Below, one piece after another: positions 1-8,334 of a stretch of DNA of 64,000 bases. The stretch comes from Glutamicibacter mishrai (GTDB taxonomy: Bacteria; Actinomycetota; Actinomycetes; Actinomycetales; Micrococcaceae), in NCBI RefSeq assembly GCF_012221945.1, contig NZ_CP032549.1:372001-436000 (forward strand). The letters run 5' to 3'. The first letter of the stretch is position 1. Each line of letters opens with the position of its first letter. The notes under the pieces are model-generated. The model did no database searches, was not told where the DNA came from, and saw only the letters and a list, made by a program, of their open reading frames with translations. The translations under genes were made by a program, and so were the position numbers.

Positions 1-1684
1 CTTTCCAGTTGCCCTTTGGACGGTACATCGTCGCCACAACAACGAACTGCGGATCCTCCAAAGGAGCTACACCTGCAAAGGAATAAGTATAGCCGTCGTA
101 GCCCTTGGCGCTGGCGGCCTGGCCGGTACCGGTCTTGCCGCCGACACGGTATCCGGGGATGGCTTCCTTGTAACCGGTGCCGTAGTCGACCACGGATTCC
201 ATGATCTTCAGCATTTCCTTGGAAGTGGATTCCTTGATTACACGCTTCTCTTCGGGATCAGGGATCTTTGTGACCGAGCCGTCGTCGTTTCGGTAGCCTT
301 CGATCAGGCTTGGCGAGAGACGGACGCCGCCGTTGGCGATGGCTTGGAAGATGGAAGCGGTGTGCAGCACGGTCTGCGAATAGCCCTGGCCGAACATGGT
401 GGTGTACTGCTGGCGTCGATCCCAATTTTCGGGTTTCGCCAGCTGGCCGGCGCTGGCACCGTTCAGGCCCACCTGGATTGGCGTGCCCAGGCCAAAGGCC
501 CTCATGTAGTCGTAACGGGTCTGCTTGCTCATCTTGTTGCCGACCATCACGGTACCGGTGTTGTACGAGCGGGCGAAGATACCTGCGACGGTCATGTCGT
601 AGGTGGCGTGCTCCAAGGAATCGTTGATGGTTTCCTTGGTGAAAGTCTTCTTGTGCGGCACAGTGAGCTCGTCCGTGGCCTTGACGACGCCTTGGTCGAG
701 GGCAGCCGCGAAGATCGGGGCCTTGCCGGTTGAGCCTGGCTCGAATGCGCGAGTAATCGAAGTGGAGTGGCGGAACTCGGGATCGGTGGCGCCGGGGTCA
801 TTGGGGTCCAACTCGGCGGAGTCGCCAATAGCCAGGATCTTGCCGGTCTTCACTTCCATGGCAACCACGGAGACCCACTCGGCGTTGAACTCCGCCTGCT
901 TCTTTTCAGCAGCTCGCTGGGCGACGTAGTTGATGTCGGAGTCGATGGTCAGCAGGACGTCCTGTCCGTTGACCGCCGGGGTTTCTTCGACTTCGGTCAC
1001 CGGAATACGCACGCCGTCAGCGCTGATCTCGTATTTGCGGCTGCCGGCGGTACCTGCCAAGTGGTCTTCCTGGCTGAGTTCAAGGCCTTCAGCACCGACC
1101 ATGGAGGTCTGATCTTCCGAATTCCGGACGAAGCCAAGCAACGGGCCGGCGATAACGCCCTGAGGGTACTGGCGTTCGCTGCGCAGCAGGGAGGAAAGTC
1201 GCGGGATGCCGATTTCACGGACCTCGTTGCGCACTTCTGGTGTCACGCTCTTGGCGATGACCACATAGCCCTTTGGCTTGGCATCGCCTTGCGGGCGCAC
1301 CTTGGTGGCGAGTTCTTCGGGATCTTGGTCCAGCGTCTCGGCAAGTTCCTGGATGGCTTGGTCCCAGCTGATGCGCTCGTGGCCATTGGAACCGTCACGC
1401 TTGGCACGACGGATATCTTCGTCCTGCTCGCGCTGGTCGATAACCAGGTCATAGCGGTCGACGGAAACAGCCAAGGTGGTTCCATTGCGGTCTTCGATTG
1501 AGCCGCGGGTGGGAGCGATGACTTCTTCGCGTTCACGATTCTGCTGGGCCGCGTTGGCTACCGTAGCCGCGTTGATGCCCTGGACCCAGACAAGCCGGGC
1601 CAGGATGATCACCAACAGGGTTACTGAGAGAACCAGTACGAAGCGCATCCGCTTTTTCGCAGTGTCGATTGCCGTCGAACTCAC
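1..1684 (-). CDS. ftsI: Penicillin-binding protein 2 / FtsI, septal transpeptidase (partial, C-terminus beyond window)
   Basis: Class B penicillin-binding protein that cross-links septal peptidoglycan. A GTG start at 1682-1684 follows a GAGGGAAAG-type ribosome site. The N-terminus is short and basic, then one hydrophobic anchor (about residues 13-30, RFVLVLSVTLLVIILARL), then a PBP-dimerisation region (APTRGSIEDRNG). All three transpeptidase motifs are visible: STGK with nucleophile Ser318, SYN at Ser373, and KTGT with Lys517. About 561 codons lie in the window and the last few dozen run off the left edge. It is the fourth gene of the mraZ-rsmH-ftsL-ftsI run on the minus strand, 73 bp after ftsL, the usual dcw order. 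Very secure apart from the missing end. Confidence 0.97.
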   Translation of the reverse strand, partial: MSSTAIDTAKKRMRFVLVLSVTLLVIILARLVWVQGINAATVANAAQQNREREEVIAPTRGSIEDRNGTTLAVSVDRYDLVIDQREQDEDIRRAKRDGSNGHERISWDQAIQELAETLDQDPEELATKVRPQGDAKPKGYVVIAKSVTPEVRNEVREIGIPRLSSLLRSERQYPQGVIAGPLLGFVRNSEDQTSMVGAEGLELSQEDHLAGTAGSRKYEISADGVRIPVTEVEETPAVNGQDVLLTIDSDINYVAQRAAEKKQAEFNAEWVSVVAMEVKTGKILAIGDSAELDPNDPGATDPEFRHSTSITRAFEPGSTGKAPIFAAALDQGVVKATDELTVPHKKTFTKETINDSLEHATYDMTVAGIFARSYNTGTVMVGNKMSKQTRYDYMRAFGLGTPIQVGLNGASAGQLAKPENWDRRQQYTTMFGQGYSQTVLHTASIFQAIANGGVRLSPSLIEGYRNDDGSVTKIPDPEEKRVIKESTSKEMLKIMESVVDYGTGYKEAIPGYRVGGKTGTGQAASAKGYDGYTYSFAGVAPLEDPQFVVVATMYRPKGNWK

Positions 1685-1757
1685 AATGAACCTAACTTTC
1701 CCTCAGCGTGGTTTCCAGCAGTATCAGCTAGCTCAGTTCTAGCTTAGAAAGATCTCG

Positions 1758-2537
1758 CTAATTTGCTGGGGATTTGATGCTTGGCGCCGGGATCGTGCCG
1801 CCGTTAAGTTCCGAGTCCTGGAAGACCGGACGACCGTCTTCAGCGACCTCGCGCTCGCTCTTTGCTGGCTTCACTTCGCCTTCCTTCGAATCCGCGGCAG
1901 AGTCAGTCTTCTTCTCTGCTTCGGTTGAGGTTTTGCCCACAGTGGTCTTCGGGGTCGACGACTTTTCGGTGTCAGCCTTATCCTGGGTGCCTTCGCCTTC
2001 GCGGACGCTAGCACCAGGCAATGGCAGGGTTCCGTATTCCTGCTTGTTGTCCTTGGCCTTGACGGCGTCTTCGGCTTCCTGGGTCACCTTGCCTTCGGAA
2101 AGGCTGATCAGGCCAGGAGCGCCAGGCGAAACCAGGCCGAGATCCTTGGCTTTGGCAGCCAGAGCCTGCGGTGCAGCCAATGACTGCGCTTCCTTGAGCA
2201 GTGCCTGGTTCTCCTGGGACAGCGCGCGTTCCTGGTTGCGCAGCGAAACGATGTCGTATTGGCGCTGGGCTACCGAGGTGTTGAGCAGTACCAAGGTCAC
2301 GATGACGCTGAAGGCCAGCAGAACCAGAATCGCCGACATAGTGACCATGGAGCGGCGGTTCGTTTCCTTGATCCGAGGGACCAAGGACAGGGTCACCCGC
2401 TGGCGGGATTCGCCTTTGGGCAGATCGCTGGCAAGCACGGGCTCGGGGCGCAAGGCTCGTGCAGCACTGCCATCGACAACTGGCTGGTTGTTCACAGCTG
2501 CAGTCTTCTGCACGCGGCGCGGGGCTCGTTGGCTCAT
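1758..2537 (-). CDS. ftsL: FtsL-type septum protein (actinobacterial, long C-terminal tail)
   Basis: Bitopic division protein of 259 residues. A 60-residue cytoplasmic part is followed by one membrane segment (about 64-88) and a leucine-heptad coiled coil (about 90-120), the FtsL arrangement expected to pair with FtsB/DivIC and FtsQ. The remaining roughly 130 residues are a low-complexity Glu/Lys/Ser/Thr tail, much longer than in E. coli FtsL (121 residues) but usual for actinobacterial Rv2164c-like proteins. Its ATG starts one base after the rsmH stop (TAG-G-ATG), so the two are surely co-transcribed. The assignment rests on topology and position, since FtsL sequences diverge strongly. Confidence 0.85.
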   Translation of the reverse strand: MSQRAPRRVQKTAAVNNQPVVDGSAARALRPEPVLASDLPKGESRQRVTLSLVPRIKETNRRSMVTMSAILVLLAFSVIVTLVLLNTSVAQRQYDIVSLRNQERALSQENQALLKEAQSLAAPQALAAKAKDLGLVSPGAPGLISLSEGKVTQEAEDAVKAKDNKQEYGTLPLPGASVREGEGTQDKADTEKSSTPKTTVGKTSTEAEKKTDSAADSKEGEVKPAKSEREVAEDGRPVFQDSELNGGTIPAPSIKSPAN

Positions 2538-2538
2538 C

Positions 2539-3531
2539 CTAGCTCCTCTTCAACACTCGCTCCACAGCTCGCAAACGAGCTGAGGCTGCACGGGAATTCT
2601 CGGCAATTTCCTGGTCGCTTGGCTTTTCAGTTCCCTTGGTCAGGACCTTGTATTCAGCCTTATGTTCCTCCAGCTCCACCGGGAATCCCGGAGGGGCCGA
2701 AGAGGTTGCACCCTGCACGAAGTGCCTCTTGGTGATCTTGTCTTCCAAAGAGTGGTAGCTCATGACGACGACGCGACCGCCGACGTTCAAAGCTCCCATG
2801 GCCGCAGGAATCGCACGCTCAAGCACGTCGAGTTCCTCGTTGACCGCAATGCGCAGGGCCTGGAAGGTGCGTTTCGCTGGGTGGCCGCCATTTCGAGCGG
2901 CTGCCGCTGGAACTACACGTCGAATGATTTCCACCAGTTCTGCGGTGGTCGTGATTCGTGCTTGTGCTCGGGCTTCAACGATGGCGGTTGAGATTCGTCC
3001 AGCGAACTTCTCTTCGCCCCACTGGCGGATGATGCGCAACAGTTCGTCGCGTTCCAGATCGTTGACCAGGTCCTCGGCGGTTGGACCCACCGAGGTGTCC
3101 ATGCGCATGTCCAATGGAGCGTCGTAGGAATAGGCGAATCCACGTTCGCGCTCGTCCAGCTGCAAGGATGAGACGCCGAGGTCGAAGAGCACTCCATCAA
3201 CGCCGGGGAATCCGAGGTCTTCGACTACGTCAGCGATTTCGTCGTAGACGGCGTGAACCAAATCGATGCGGTCTTCGAATGGCTTCAAGCGTGCGCCGGC
3301 AAGCTCATGAGCTTGTTCGTCGCGATCGAGGCCGATGAGGTGAAGGTTGTCGAAACGCTTCAGAATGGCTTCTGAGTGTCCGCCCATTCCAAGGGTGCAG
3401 TCCACCACGATTGCCCGACGGCCTTCAGCATTTGCACGCTCAATACCTGGTGCGAGGAGATTGACGCAACGGTCCAGAAGTACTGGAACGTGGCGTTCGG
3501 ATGCTGGTCGCTGGGAATCCTGATTTGGCAC
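2539..3531 (-). CDS. rsmH: 16S rRNA (cytosine(1402)-N(4))-methyltransferase RsmH
   Basis: SAM-dependent methyltransferase acting on C1402 in the ribosomal P site. The protein opens with [14 protein letters not shown], then the SAM-binding [14 protein letters not shown] motif near residues 44-57, [11 protein letters not shown], and the conserved [12 protein letters not shown] segment near the end. A longer reading frame to 3582 exists, but I place the start at the GTG at 3529-3531 because AAAGGGGG lies just upstream; this gives 330 residues, normal for the family. It lies between mraZ and ftsL, its usual place, with 171 bp between the mraZ stop and this start. Confidence 0.96.
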   Translation of the reverse strand: MPNQDSQRPASERHVPVLLDRCVNLLAPGIERANAEGRRAIVVDCTLGMGGHSEAILKRFDNLHLIGLDRDEQAHELAGARLKPFEDRIDLVHAVYDEIADVVEDLGFPGVDGVLFDLGVSSLQLDERERGFAYSYDAPLDMRMDTSVGPTAEDLVNDLERDELLRIIRQWGEEKFAGRISTAIVEARAQARITTTAELVEIIRRVVPAAAARNGGHPAKRTFQALRIAVNEELDVLERAIPAAMGALNVGGRVVVMSYHSLEDKITKRHFVQGATSSAPPGFPVELEEHKAEYKVLTKGTEKPSDQEIAENSRAASARLRAVERVLKRS

Positions 3532-3702
3532 TGCGCCCCCTTTCGCTGTTCGATCTGTTGTTGAGATCAGATCCCCCTCCAACCAAGAGGTGGTCCACCT
3601 TCTGGCTCCGGGGAAGTGAAGCCAGATGATTTTCCCCGCTAGGTGGCTGGAGATCTCATCCCAACATCATGTGTTGTCGGAATAAACCTCGGTCTGACGA
3701 CC

Positions 3703-4116
3703 TCAGTCCTCATCAGTATCTGAGAAAACATCCTCTTGTTCGTCCAAATACTGTTGCCAAGCGTCCGTGTCCCAGATTTCGATGCGATTACCTGCACCAA
3801 TGACTGTCACTTCACGGTCAAGGCCTCCGTAAGTGCGAAGCACTTGCGGGATCGTGACGCGCCCTTGCTTGTCCGGCACTTCATCCGAGGCCCCCGAGAG
3901 GAACACACGTGCATAGTCGCGTGCTCGTCGTGAGGTCAAAGATGCCTGAGCTAGCTGTTCATGCTGCTTTTCGAACTCCCGCTGGCTGAAAACGTAAATG
4001 CAACGTTCCTGACCGCGAGTCAGCACTAGCCCGTAGGACAACTCGTCACGATATTTAGCAGGAAGAATCAGACGACCCTTCTCGTCGAGTTTCGGCGTGT
4101 ACGTTCCCAGGAACAT
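3703..4116 (-). CDS. mraZ: Transcriptional regulator MraZ
   Basis: DNA-binding regulator of the dcw cluster, 137 residues with two SpoVT-AbrB-like halves. The first contains [16 protein letters not shown] (about residues 11-26) and the second [16 protein letters not shown], the paired signatures of MraZ. The start is the ATG at 4114-4116 ([15 protein letters not shown]), with GGAAAGGCGG upstream; the longer frame to 4185 would run through the operator. MraZ proteins form rings that bind direct decameric repeats in front of their own gene, and such repeats are present at 4150-4194, so autoregulation is very likely. Confidence 0.97.
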   Translation of the reverse strand: MFLGTYTPKLDEKGRLILPAKYRDELSYGLVLTRGQERCIYVFSQREFEKQHEQLAQASLTSRRARDYARVFLSGASDEVPDKQGRVTIPQVLRTYGGLDREVTVIGAGNRIEIWDTDAWQQYLDEQEDVFSDTDED

Positions 4117-4149
4117 GCACACCGCCTTTCCGCGAAGTGGCCGGAAGCC

Positions 4150-4199
4150 CCACTCTTCTCTACTTGCCTCCACTTTACTCCACAACCCCCCACTGTCAA
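4150..4199 (-). promoter_or_regulatory. mraZ promoter overlapped by five-unit MraZ operator
   Basis: Read on the minus strand, pentamers recur with an exact 10-bp period: AGTGG (4190-4194), TGTGG (4180-4184), AGTGG (4170-4174), AGTAG (4160-4164) and AGTGG (4150-4154). This matches the known MraZ box arrangement of spaced TGGG/GTGG repeats. The array overlaps a promoter-like pair, TTGACA (4194-4199) and TAAAGT (4172-4177), separated by 16 bp, so MraZ binding would block polymerase. The repeats are read directly; the promoter is inferred. Confidence 0.85.
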
Positions 4200-4610
4200 T
4201 GCGATTTCATTGGTTTGGCGAGGGTCTGGAGTTAAAAATTGGCTAAATTTAGCGGTTTCTTGCACCAAGTTCTGGTGGAGGGAAAGTGGGGGTCCTTCCA
4301 GGTAGGGGTCTTTGCTTCATAGATTTTTAGGCCAAATATGGCGGAATCCCGGTAAATCTGGGTTCTGTGGTGGGAAGTGGAGGGCCCCGGGGAGGAAAGT
4401 GGGGGCGTAGCCAATGGCCCCGTTGAGGCCGAAACTTGGAATCTCCCGAGAATCTGAAAACAGGCCCTGAGGCGTGTCGCGCGCCATCGAATAATGGCCG
4501 GAGGAAGTTGACTCGTTGCCAAATCAAAATGCGCCAGAATTGATGCCGACCTATTGGGCAACGGACGCTCTGCGGGTCCGTCACGAGTCGAAACTCGCAG
4601 CACCTTCCGG
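4200..4610. other. Gene-free stretch between mraZ and the DUF3040 gene
   Basis: About 400 bp with no convincing coding region. A 128-residue frame on the minus strand (4232-4618) has no family resemblance, no ribosome site and poor composition. The plus strand carries scattered purine-rich GTGG motifs (4275-4292, 4367-4380, 4398-4405), two of them 10 bp apart, which resemble MraZ half-sites in the opposite orientation. I see no tRNA, and the RNase P RNA core is not present. Confidence 0.5.
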
Positions 4611-4647
4611 ACAAACAAAAAGAGGTGTAACCCTAGGGCTACACCTC
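4611..4647 (-). terminator. Rho-independent terminator after the DUF3040 gene
   Basis: On the minus strand an 8-bp stem (GAGGTGTA/TACACCTC, 4622-4629 with 4640-4647) closes around a nearly self-complementary CCCTAGGG core and runs into a T-rich tract, TTTTTGTTTG (4611-4621). It lies 18 bp past the DUF3040 stop. Confidence 0.85.
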
Positions 4648-4665
4648 AATGTCGATATGTATCGT

Positions 4666-5049
4666 TCAGCTGTCGGACTGATCCCGCTTGCGCTGATTCC
4701 AACGCTCTTCGAGGCTCGACATGAACTGTGAATTATTCCTCGCAGCAGTCTTCGGCCCATTGCCTCCAGGGCGACCGACCTTTCCGCTAGCGGATTTCAT
4801 CAGTGCCAACAGGACGCCACCAAACATGACCGCGAATCCGATTACGCCAAGAATGATGATGTGCTGTGAGATGCCGAAGATCAGACCAGCTAGGCCAACG
4901 ATGACCAGCAGAATGCCCAGCGCAATGTTTCGCGTCGAGAGGCGCCCCGCATTGGCCGGCCCCTTCATGCTAGAGGCGAAGCGACGGTCTTCATGCAACT
5001 GCTTTTCAAGCTGCTCCAACAAACGCTGCTCGTGTTCCGATAGCGGCAT
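4666..5049 (-). CDS. DUF3040 small membrane protein (Rv2169c-like)
   Basis: Short membrane protein of 127 residues, function unknown. The start is the ATG at 5047-5049 (MPLSEHEQRLLEQLEKQL) with AAGGAGAAG upstream; the longer frame to 5103 lacks a ribosome site. The opening PLSEHEQRLLEQ(I/L)E is the DUF3040 signature. Two adjacent hydrophobic helices follow (about residues 39-60 and 63-83), then a basic tail. The family is found almost only in Actinobacteria and often lies near the dcw cluster, as Rv2169c does in M. tuberculosis. It is monocistronic here, with a strong terminator behind it. Confidence 0.85.
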   Translation of the reverse strand: MPLSEHEQRLLEQLEKQLHEDRRFASSMKGPANAGRLSTRNIALGILLVIVGLAGLIFGISQHIIILGVIGFAVMFGGVLLALMKSASGKVGRPGGNGPKTAARNNSQFMSSLEERWNQRKRDQSDS

Positions 5050-5231
5050 CGTCTTCTCCTTCCAAAGGCAAACTCGACGGTCGTTTACCGTCCTTAGGTT
5101 CAACGCCGAGTCAGAGGAAAAAGTTCCCCGATTCTTATGAGCCTTATTACTAGGATAGTCTCATTTAAGCCCAGCCTGCCAGTTGATCTTCACCACTGGT
5201 CTCATATACTCACCTGGCTCACAGAATACTT

Positions 5232-6398
5232 TTATTCCGGCGGTCGCAAAAAACGTGCGGGAGTCACCAAAGATTGCGGGAACTTCTGTCCGATCAGGTC
5301 AGCCACTCGTTCCGCTTCCCGCACTTTCTCGTCCTTCGGATCAAGGCTGAGCTGAAGCCCGAAGTCAGGATCCTCTAGACGTTCAGCCCGCACCCCAATC
5401 AAGCGAACTGGCTGCGTCAACGGAAGCAACTTCCTCAAGAGCAGCACCGAAGCTTCGCTAATCGTTGCCGATGAGTCCGTCGCCGCGCCCAACGCCTTTG
5501 AACGAGTGAGGCCCGTGAAATCCCGATATTTGATTTTCAGGCCGACTCCCCCGGCGGCCTTTCCATGATCCCGCAAACGTCGTGCAACCCTATGGCTGAG
5601 CCGAAGCAATTCGCCCTCGAGAACCTGCACATCTGAAATGTCTTCGGGGAACGTGTGCTCAGCGGAAATGCTTTTTTCGTCGCGCGTCACCTGCACCGGA
5701 CGATCATCGATTCCTTGAGACAGCAGGTGCAAAGATCGGCCATGCTCCCCCATACGCGCCACCAACCTGGATTCAGGTTCCCGAGACAGCTGCCCAACAG
5801 TCTCGATACCCAGCGCGCGCAGTTGCTCTCCAGTACGCTTGCCCACGCCCCACATCTTTGAAACCGGAAGCTCTTCGAGAAACTCGCCAGTTCGCTCGGG
5901 CGCAATCACGGCCATTCCGTCCGGCTTGGCATAAGTGGATGCGAGCTTGGCGATGAATTTGTTCTTCGCGATACCTACGCTGGCCGGCAATCCCATCTGT
6001 GTACGTATGTGCTCGCGAATCGCTTTTCCTATTTCTACAGGGCCACCCAGCCTGCGCATGCTGCCGGTTACATCCAGAAACGCCTCATCCACGCTTACCT
6101 GCTCGACCAACGGTGTGATCGTACGGAAGTAAGCCATGATTTCTTCTGATGCCTTCGCATATTTGTAGTGGCTCGGCTCCACGATCGTTGCCTCAGGCAT
6201 CAGTGGCATCGCCTGGCTCATCGGCATCGCGGAATGGATACCTCTGGCGCGGCAATCGTAGGACGCTGAAAGCACGACACTCCTGCCGCCCGGATGCCCG
6301 ACGATAACAGGCTTATTGACCAATTCCGGGCGATCGCGCAGTTCAACGGAGACAAAAAAGGCATCCATGTCCACATGCAGCACAGCGCGTTGAACCAT
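5232..6398 (-). CDS. dinB: DNA polymerase IV (Y-family translesion polymerase)
   Basis: Error-prone polymerase that bypasses damaged template bases. The 388-residue protein has the Y-family catalytic motifs DMDAFFVSVE at the N-terminus and SVDEAFLDV in the palm, then the helix-hairpin-helix thumb (MWGVGKRTGEQLRALGI) and a little-finger domain. A QLSLD segment near the C-terminus resembles the QLSLF beta-clamp peptide. The start is the ATG at 6396-6398 with AGGAGGCGG just upstream. A palindrome resembling an actinobacterial LexA box lies 42 bp upstream, which suggests SOS control. It is divergent from the polyprenyl synthase gene. Confidence 0.95.
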   Translation of the reverse strand: MVQRAVLHVDMDAFFVSVELRDRPELVNKPVIVGHPGGRSVVLSASYDCRARGIHSAMPMSQAMPLMPEATIVEPSHYKYAKASEEIMAYFRTITPLVEQVSVDEAFLDVTGSMRRLGGPVEIGKAIREHIRTQMGLPASVGIAKNKFIAKLASTYAKPDGMAVIAPERTGEFLEELPVSKMWGVGKRTGEQLRALGIETVGQLSREPESRLVARMGEHGRSLHLLSQGIDDRPVQVTRDEKSISAEHTFPEDISDVQVLEGELLRLSHRVARRLRDHGKAAGGVGLKIKYRDFTGLTRSKALGAATDSSATISEASVLLLRKLLPLTQPVRLIGVRAERLEDPDFGLQLSLDPKDEKVREAERVADLIGQKFPQSLVTPARFLRPPE

Positions 6399-6439
6399 TT
6401 CCGCCTCCTGAACCAAACAATCGGACAACACAACCATAC

Positions 6440-6455
6440 TCGAATATATATTCGG
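6440..6455. promoter_or_regulatory. Possible LexA (SOS) box in the dinB upstream region
   Basis: TCGAATATATATTCGG matches the actinobacterial SOS consensus TCGAAC-N4-GTTCGA at 9 of 12 fixed positions and holds a perfect 14-bp palindrome (6441-6454). It is 42 bp before the dinB start, in the intergenic region shared with the divergent polyprenyl synthase gene. The two inner C/G positions are replaced by T/A, so binding would be weaker than consensus. Confidence 0.45.
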
Positions 6456-6558
6456 ATTTCACCCTATCGATCATCCGAAGAACGCGAACAACATTGCCCT
6501 CGAATCACCGGTAGAGTTGTAACCAACCAGCCGTAGTTACCCAAAGAAATGATTTTGC

Positions 6559-7665
6559 ATGTCGCTGCCTGATTCTTTGCCATCCTTCGAAGCCGAGGCT
6601 TCCAAGTTGAGTCAAACGTACACCGCCGAAGTCGCGCGGTTGCTTGAAGAATTCTTGGTTGCCAAAAGCGTAGAAGTTGGCCAGATTACCTCCAGCGCAG
6701 TAGAAATCGTCAACGCAATCACATCCTTGACCAAGGGCGGAAAGCGGCTGCGCCCCCTCTTTGCATTCTGGGGATACCTAGGTGCCGGCGGCGTTAAGGA
6801 CTCTACCGATATCGTGCGACTCGGCGTAGCCCTTGAATTATTCCAGGCGGCCGCTTTGATTCACGATGACATCATCGACAACTCCGACACGCGCCGCGGA
6901 CAGCCGAGCGTCCACAAGCGTTTTGAATCCCAGCACCAAGCATTGGGGTTGGCGGGAAGCGCGGCAGCCTACGGTAGCGCAAGTGCGATTTTGGCCGGAG
7001 ACCTTTGCCTCTCCTTAAGTGAAGAAGCTTTCTCCGAAATCGAGCACCTCCCCAAGGATGCGCGCAACATTTTCAATCGGATGCGCACCCAGGTCATGGC
7101 TGGCCAGTACTTGGATGTCCTCGAAGAATCTGCTGGACCCGCCTACGACCCTCGCGAAGCAGTAAAGCGTGCGCGAACCATTGTGCGGTTCAAGTCCGCA
7201 AAGTACTCGACTGAAAATCCATTCTTGCTCGGCGGTGCCCTAGCCGGCGCGGACGAAGAGCTGCTAAAAAGTTATTCGGCCTTTGCGTTGCCCCTCGGCG
7301 AGGCGTTCCAGCTACGCGACGACGTCCTCGGCGTTTTTGGTGATGCCGAAATCACTGGCAAGCCAACTGGCGGAGATCTGCTGGAAGGCAAGCGGACTGA
7401 ACTCATTGCCCATGCCTTGTTATTGTCGACCGAAGAAGAGCGCGAGTTCATCCAAACGCGACTTGGCGCAAGCGACATGACAGCTGCAGAAGTAGATCGT
7501 TTGAGCACCATCCTTCGGGACAGCGGTGCACTCGGAGCCACCGAGCACAGTATTAGTGAACTCACCGAGCAATCCCGCCAGGCCTTAGAAAAATTGTCGA
7601 TCAGCCCACGCACCCTAGCCGGCCTTCAACAACTCAGCGACGCGGTGACCAAGCGATCCAAGTAA
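6559..7665 (+). CDS. Polyprenyl diphosphate synthase (trans-isoprenyl chain elongation)
   Basis: Elongates allylic diphosphates with isopentenyl diphosphate to supply quinone side chains or other prenyl lipids. The 368-residue protein has GGKRLRP (about 60-66), the first aspartate-rich motif DDIID (103-107) followed by NSDTRRGQPSVH, and the second motif DDVLG (254-258). These mark the trans-prenyltransferase fold. Product length cannot be read safely; the closest named relatives by layout are IdsA/GrcC-type actinobacterial enzymes (Rv2173 lies in the equivalent M. tuberculosis region). It is followed directly by a strong hairpin terminator. Confidence 0.9.
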   Translation: MSLPDSLPSFEAEASKLSQTYTAEVARLLEEFLVAKSVEVGQITSSAVEIVNAITSLTKGGKRLRPLFAFWGYLGAGGVKDSTDIVRLGVALELFQAAALIHDDIIDNSDTRRGQPSVHKRFESQHQALGLAGSAAAYGSASAILAGDLCLSLSEEAFSEIEHLPKDARNIFNRMRTQVMAGQYLDVLEESAGPAYDPREAVKRARTIVRFKSAKYSTENPFLLGGALAGADEELLKSYSAFALPLGEAFQLRDDVLGVFGDAEITGKPTGGDLLEGKRTELIAHALLLSTEEEREFIQTRLGASDMTAAEVDRLSTILRDSGALGATEHSISELTEQSRQALEKLSISPRTLAGLQQLSDAVTKRSK

Positions 7666-7690
7666 CAGCAAGGGTCACCAATTCATAACA

Positions 7691-7739
7691 AAAGGTCTCG
7701 CCCTTCCGAATTCGCTTCGGATGGGCGAGACCTTTTTGT
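7691..7739. terminator. Bidirectional terminator between convergent genes
   Basis: An 11-bp stem (AGGTCTCGCCC at 7693-7703 with its complement at 7723-7733), extended by an inner CCGAA/TTCGG pair, has TTTTTGTT on the plus side and TTTTGTT on the minus side. It can therefore end both the polyprenyl synthase transcript and the facing Rv2175c-like transcript. Confidence 0.9.
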
Positions 7740-7773
7740 TGCCTTTCGAGCAACAGCTATAAGACGGATGGGC

Positions 7774-8127
7774 CTACCAGGCCAGCGCCTGTGCTCGCCT
7801 TCTAATTTCAGTTTTGCGTCCTGAGCGCAATGCGTTCATCGGCGTACCCGGCAGCGATTCATCCTCGGTGAAGAGCCATGAAATTGACTCTTCGTCGGAG
7901 TAACCAGCATCCATCAGCACCGATAGGGTTCCCTTCAGGCTCTCAACAACGGAGCCGTCTTGGAGAAAATCAGCTGGGATGGAACGGATATTCCGTTCTC
8001 CGATTCGCACCGAGATAATTGCGCGCTCATCGAGCAGGCGGTGCACACGGCGAATATCTACTTCTAGTTCTTCTGCTACATCGGGCAGGGTCAGCCACTG
8101 GCCGACGAGTTCTACGAATTCCTTCAC
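7774..8127 (-). CDS. Rv2175c-family DNA-binding protein
   Basis: Small (117 residues) winged-helix regulator. The N-terminal half contains a helix-turn-helix (LTLPDVAEELEVDIRRVHRLLDE, about residues 12-34) and a wing (ISVRIGERNIRSIP). The C-terminal half (GTLSVLMDAGYSDEESISWLF and the closing ALAW) matches the Rv2175c family, whose M. tuberculosis member is a PknL substrate that binds DNA. The start used is a GTG at 8125-8127 with only a weak GAGAG in front. Targets are unknown. Confidence 0.85.
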   Translation of the reverse strand: MKEFVELVGQWLTLPDVAEELEVDIRRVHRLLDERAIISVRIGERNIRSIPADFLQDGSVVESLKGTLSVLMDAGYSDEESISWLFTEDESLPGTPMNALRSGRKTEIRRRAQALAW

Positions 8128-8334
8128 CTCTCAAGGTTCCCACAAATTCGCAAACTCCGCAGAAACTTTGGGAAAAGTCGCCACAGCAGTTTCCATGCGC
8201 CACAGGAGTAGTGTAAATTTCCTTGTATCACTTTGATAACAATTGCATCACGGACAACATTAGGAACGTAAGCCTCTAGTGTTACCGGTGTCGCAATGCC
8301 CGTTATTTTCACCGTATATATGAGGATCGACTCC

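Noticed and set aside
1774..2583. 269-codon plus-strand frame opposite ftsL
   Set aside because: Antisense to the FtsL-type gene, Ser/Arg-rich, no recognisable domain.
4270..4520. Possible RNase P RNA gene
   Set aside because: GAGGAAAGT and GAGGAAG strings recall the conserved core, but the following CC and the 3' ACAGAAA core are missing and no P4 pairing is visible.
4232..4618. 128-codon minus-strand frame upstream of mraZ
   Set aside because: No ribosome site, no family, high Arg/Pro/Ser shadow composition.
8128..8334. Possible c-di-AMP (ydaO) riboswitch before the LysM transglycosylase
   Set aside because: Such riboswitches often precede actinobacterial wall hydrolases, but I could not find the conserved GGGGAACC-type loops or the double pseudoknot pairing.
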